Shown here: positions 62,701 to 64,000 of the stretch, piece by piece | Layout of the letters: the number at the start of each line of letters is the position of its first letter | Numbering within the stretch: position 1 is the stretch's first letter | Origin: Aquila chrysaetos chrysaetos | Taxonomy: Eukaryota; Chordata; Aves; Accipitriformes; Accipitridae | DNA length: 64,000 nucleotides | Direction: 5' to 3' | Assembly: GCF_900496995.4 (NCBI RefSeq) | Contig: NC_044027.1 | Location: 10,626,743 to 10,690,742, forward strand | The notes under the pieces: generated by a model | Databases searched by the model: none | What the model was told of the DNA's origin: nothing | The model's input: the letters and a program-made list of their open reading frames with translations, nothing else | Position numbers and translations under genes: made by a program

Positions 62701-64000
62701 CACACTGATAGAAACAACCAGAAACAGACTGTTTGTGAATGGCTTTTATATTTAAAACTCTTCATCGCAGTCAAATCAAAAGCTTGCACATTTATCTGGA
62801 TGGAAAAGTCATTTCCAGCTTCAAGTCACTAATTAACCTGCCTTTCTAGAGGACACAGCATCACACAGGGAGTTCAGCCCAGCCTTAGAGGGGCTGGTAT
62901 TGAAAACCCATTTTCTATCTTGGTGGTGGTGCAGCAGCAAGACAGAAATAAGCAGCAGGACATAAATCTACCTAAGGACAATACACTGCAAAGTTTTGTA
63001 CTTTAAGAAATGTATGCCAAAACAGCTCCTACTTTTCTATACCTGTATCACAGCTGGCTGGCAACTGCATTAATGCCTCATCAGCTGCATGTGTTTTATG
63101 GATCTGCAGGCTAAAGCTGGGGTGATCCCACGAATGTGCTACAACACAGGCAGGCTCTCAGCACGGCGCTGCTGCCCTCTGCTCCCCGCACTCCAGAAAC
63201 AGCTGTACTGTGGAAAGCCAGAGAGTGAGAACTGTAAGACATTAACTACCTGTATCAGCGTCCTTGTCTAGGGCTGCACAAAACTGATGTTCCCTGGGTT
63301 AGTCCCTGCCCTGCTTTGAAGTGCACAAAGCGCTGGAAACAATTCTAGGATTGAAGCATTGTAAAGGAACCATAAAGAGACCTTCACGCTTCAGGCTGGA
63401 GAGGAGAGCGGGCATTGTACCCGTCCAACAGAACGTTCGCCTGTCAAAATCAAGGGCAGTTTAACTTTTTCTTTACGTGAAAACATTGTTCTGGACATAG
63501 AACAATTACTTTATAGAACATTTCACTGGGTTTTATTAGAACAAGAAAAATATTAAACTTTTCCTAAGTCCTTCTCTTTTCTCCCCATTTGTCTAACGAC
63601 ATTCAGGGCTTCCCTTCTACTGCAACTTCTTCACCACACCACGGCCGTATCTTTCAAAAATTCCCCAACTTTGGGAAAAATACGAGTAGCATAAATGCAG
63701 CAAGTGCATGCAATCACAGATCAGGGTCAAAATACACTGCTAATGGCAACCCTCTCTCCCCACAAGTCCCTAAACAACAAATGTAGGTGCCAGCACTTCA
63801 CTGGAGTTAGCAACACAAGGGGTAGCTCTATATCAAGACGTTTACATTTCCCTTTAACACTATCTCGATGGGCTGGTAAGCTGAGAAGCTGCTCTGCCCA
63901 CCCCGATATCATCAGATCGAGTAAGAGATACTCCCTCTCCCTATAAACCTGACATGCTGCTGTGTCAGCTGGTTTGTTTACACACGTACCAGGCAAACCT
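32785..64000 (-). CDS. WHRN: WHRN (whirlin) gene, partial: last ten exons
   Basis: Whirlin is a PDZ scaffold of inner-ear stereocilia tips and ankle links and of the photoreceptor periciliary membrane. It binds usherin, ADGRV1, myosin XVa and EPS8, and loss causes Usher type 2D and deafness DFNB31 in humans. Ten exons on the minus strand assemble in phase into 648 codons plus stop: PDZ2 with carboxylate loop SLGL, the second harmonin-homology domain, a Pro-rich linker, and PDZ3 with loop TLGI, ending FLVTEFNVAL. They match remembered human whirlin closely and fit the 12-exon human structure, so the two missing exons (N-terminus, first harmonin-homology domain, PDZ1) should lie beyond 64000. 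Introns are long (about 12 kb after exon 3, 7.6 kb after exon 7). It is co-directional with AKNA downstream, as in human. Confidence 0.97.
32801..32806 (-). terminator. WHRN: WHRN poly(A) signal
   Basis: TTTATT on the + strand is AATAAA on the gene strand, 0.55 kb beyond the WHRN stop. Cleavage is inferred near 32785. Confidence 0.7.
33126..33167 (-). repeat. partial duplicate of WHRN intron 11 start
   Basis: On the minus strand, gtagggcaggctgagaacgg and the following ~20 nt resemble the sequence just after exon 11 (34284 down to about 34245, gtagggcaggctgagaatgg and on). I count roughly 32 of 40 identical. Confidence 0.7.
33350..33532 (-). CDS. WHRN: WHRN exon 12 (end of PDZ3, stop)
   Basis: 183 nt after tctcctgcag. 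It reads RGGSAHNCGKLKVGHVILEV, then NGTGLRGKEHREAARIIAEA and ends DYIDFLVTEFNVAL, TAG at 33352-33350. The second half of PDZ3, nearly identical to human. Confidence 0.96.
   Translation of the reverse strand, partial: RGGSAHNCGKLKVGHVILEVNGTGLRGKEHREAARIIAEAFKLKEKDYIDFLVTEFNVAL
33628..33687. repeat. perfect 27-bp inverted repeat, 6-nt loop
   Basis: Arms 33628-33654 and 33661-33687 are exact reverse complements (left arm begins atttccatcatgttcaccct); the loop is tgtttg. It lies in WHRN intron 11, about 100 bp from exon 12. Confidence 0.95.
34285..34407 (-). CDS. WHRN: WHRN exon 11 (start of PDZ3)
   Basis: 123 nt, phase 0 at both ends, between tccctgcag and gtaggg. It reads PGLLEPTSCLIRVSKSAPTL, then GIAIEGGANTRQPLPRIVTI and Q. 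It contains the PDZ carboxylate-binding loop TLGI. Confidence 0.96.
35082..35260 (-). CDS. WHRN: WHRN exon 10
   Basis: 179 nt between tttccccag and gtgagg. It reads STLSQLSDSGQTLSEDSGVD, then a charged linker ending EGAAKP. It aligns with human ASTLSQLSDSGQTLSEDSGV. Confidence 0.95.
36893..37490 (-). CDS. WHRN: WHRN exon 9 (proline-rich linker)
   Basis: 598 nt between tccggcag and gtgggt. It begins DDISSFPDEPPNFKPPPPPS, includes QHPIGPFPRVQSPTRLKSPP and NQHFIMVEVHQPNSEPDVNE, and ends in phase 1. This Pro-rich region is the family's candidate SH3/EVH-type and actin-regulator binding segment; runs of Pro are longer than in the human protein as I recall it. Confidence 0.95.
37897..37968 (-). 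CDS. WHRN: WHRN exon 8
   Basis: 72 nt, phase 0 at both ends, between ctctatcag and gtaaga. It reads NTSELEEGGDGHQSSVNTLP then DISL, aligning with human NTLDLEETGEAVQGNINALPDVSV. A short in-frame exon, so skipping would keep frame. Confidence 0.93.
38077..38099. repeat. poly-C run, about 23 nt
   Basis: In WHRN intron 7. Length is unreliable in most sequencing data. Confidence 0.85.
38670..39223 (+). mobile_element. solo ERV LTR 1
   Basis: A 554-bp element starting tgtcctggtttcagctggga and ending ggttaaaccacgaca, flanked by a perfect 5-bp target duplication GGGTG (38665-38669 and 39224-39228). It has TG...CA ends and internal attaaa poly(A)-type sequence, and no internal viral genes. It resembles the LTR family abundant in neoavian genomes (from memory) and the second copy at 58687. 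It sits in WHRN intron 7. Confidence 0.93.
39229..45570 (-). other. WHRN: WHRN intron 7 (remainder)
   Basis: About 6.3 kb of non-coding sequence between the LTR and exon 7, less GC-rich than the AKNA region. A 19-bp tandem duplication (ggaccaaactgcgtaggca and a one-base variant) lies near 44674-44712. No further transposon or exon recognised. Confidence 0.6.
45571..45783 (-). CDS. WHRN: WHRN exon 7
   Basis: 213 nt, phase 0 at both ends, between ctggcccag and gtgagt. It reads FSLLSEVRGVISPQDLDRFD, NLVLKREIESMKARQPSGPS and a Ser-rich end TTVSSAR. It is the C-terminal part of the second harmonin-homology domain and the following linker. Confidence 0.96.
46119..46331 (-). CDS. WHRN: WHRN exon 6 (second harmonin-homology domain)
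   Basis: 213 nt, phase 0 at both ends, between cttctgcag and gtgagg. It reads PVFYRGLAGSQVTLSSMVNQ, TRVMLEEQARHLLNEQERAT and VDALVMALFELLNTHAK. A helical domain shared with harmonin and PDZD7. Confidence 0.96.
47672..47708 (-). CDS. WHRN: WHRN micro-exon 5
   Basis: 37 nt between cctcgcag and gtaaga. It reads AVGDHAAEATAR, taking the place of human FLGDLTTEGINK. It is required to reconcile the phase-2 end of exon 4 with the phase-0 start of exon 6. Length matches the human residue count exactly although sequence is diverged. Confidence 0.88.
48108..48310 (-). CDS. WHRN: WHRN exon 4 (end of PDZ2)
   Basis: 203 nt between ctctgcag and gtatgt. It reads VGDQILEVNGRSFLSIPHDE, AVKLLKSSRHLIMTVKDIGR and LPHARTTVDETRWIASSQIG. 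The second half of PDZ2 and its conserved extension. Confidence 0.96.
52085..52262 (+). mobile_element. old CR1-like LINE fragment
   Basis: aaaaatgattagagcagatg, then aaatttagagaagagataat and tggagctatacaaaacaatg resemble the decayed 3' region of reptile/bird CR1 elements, from memory of the consensus. Strongly diverged. Confidence 0.45.
52341..52440 (-). mobile_element. CR1 retrotransposon 3' end
   Basis: ccacagaatcacagaattgt followed by ttggaaaagtcctttaagat and gagtccag matches the avian CR1 end in reverse, including the short direct repeat tail (cacagaat twice), so the element points to the minus strand. Heavily 5'-truncated. Confidence 0.75.
54690..54960 (+). mobile_element. old CR1-like LINE fragment
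   Basis: Phrases such as aatgacaccaaattgagctg, tcttatttaatgccactaat and gcagaccttaacaaattaaa resemble a decayed CR1 reverse-transcriptase region. Low certainty. Confidence 0.35.
58687..59271 (+). mobile_element. solo ERV LTR 2
   Basis: A 585-bp element starting tgtgctggttttggctggga and ending ggttaaaccacgaca, same orientation and family as the LTR at 38670. The 5-bp flanks are GACCC (58682-58686) and AACCC (59272-59276), a target duplication with one mismatch, which suggests an older insertion. No internal viral genes. Confidence 0.9.
60244..60369 (-). CDS. WHRN: WHRN exon 3 (start of PDZ2)
   Basis: 126 nt, phase 0 at both ends, between cctctgcag and gtaaga. It reads VNLVLNEGKSLGLMIRGGAE, then YSLGIYITGVDKGSEAESTG and LK. 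It contains the carboxylate-binding loop SLGL. PDZ2 is completed by exon 4 about 12 kb away. Confidence 0.96.
60370..64000 (-). other. WHRN: WHRN intron 2 (part)
   Basis: Non-coding to the window edge. I looked on the minus strand for the expected upstream exon (human HIYTWVDPQGRS region) and for PDZ1 and found neither, so exons 1-2 lie beyond 64000. No transposon recognised. Confidence 0.7.

Noticed and set aside
60370-64000. WHRN PDZ1 or exon 2 in the right flank
   Set aside because: No minus-strand match to the expected residues. A short + strand resemblance near 61900 is on the wrong strand and lacks splice sites.

Overview
The window is GC-rich vertebrate nuclear DNA, almost certainly from a bird. 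It carries multi-exon genes with GT-AG introns, a CR1 retrotransposon end with the avian-type tail, and two solo LTRs of a kind I recall as abundant in neoavian genomes. Three genes can be read by assembling exons from splice sites, reading frame and conserved protein sequence: STXBP1 (Munc18-1, + strand), AKNA (- strand) and WHRN (whirlin, - strand). I recall these lying together on the chicken chromosome 17 type of microchromosome. The species cannot be named from sequence alone. No prokaryotic, CRISPR, tRNA or rRNA features are seen.

Layout. 1-3904 is the end of STXBP1 intron 1; exon 1, with the start codon, lies left of the window. STXBP1 exons 2-18 run from 3905 to 11603. The transcript then has two possible 3' ends: a cassette exon with its own stop (12552-12661, 603-aa form) or direct splicing to the terminal exon (13977-14059, 594-aa form). 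The 3' UTR ends near 15620. AKNA lies tail to tail with STXBP1, with its poly(A) signal at 15804-15809. Its 21 coding exons run leftward from 26280 to 17583, after a long 5' intron and a CpG-island promoter near 31.9-32.3 kb. WHRN lies upstream of AKNA on the same strand. Its poly(A) signal is at 32801-32806, and its ten 3'-most exons (PDZ2, second harmonin-homology domain, proline-rich region, PDZ3) lie between 33350 and 60369. The exons for the N-terminus and PDZ1 are beyond 64000.

The genes do not form an operon-like unit. STXBP1 is the SNARE regulator of synaptic vesicle fusion. AKNA is a centrosomal microtubule organiser first described as an AT-hook transcription factor. WHRN is the PDZ scaffold of stereocilia tips and photoreceptors. 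The gene order differs from the human arrangement I remember, where STXBP1 (9q34) is far from AKNA-WHRN (9q32).

Observations worth checking: an apparent 1-nt frameshift in AKNA coding exon 9, in a run of eight C; a conserved pair of CPxC motifs and no recognisable AT-hook in this AKNA; a GC-AG intron; three large, nearly perfect hairpin inverted repeats between 27.5 and 33.7 kb; a 26-nt perfect repeat in the AKNA 3' UTR; a partial copy of the WHRN exon 11/intron 11 junction in the WHRN 3' UTR; and Rbfox-type motifs around the STXBP1 cassette exon. I found no evidence of a wholly new genetic system.
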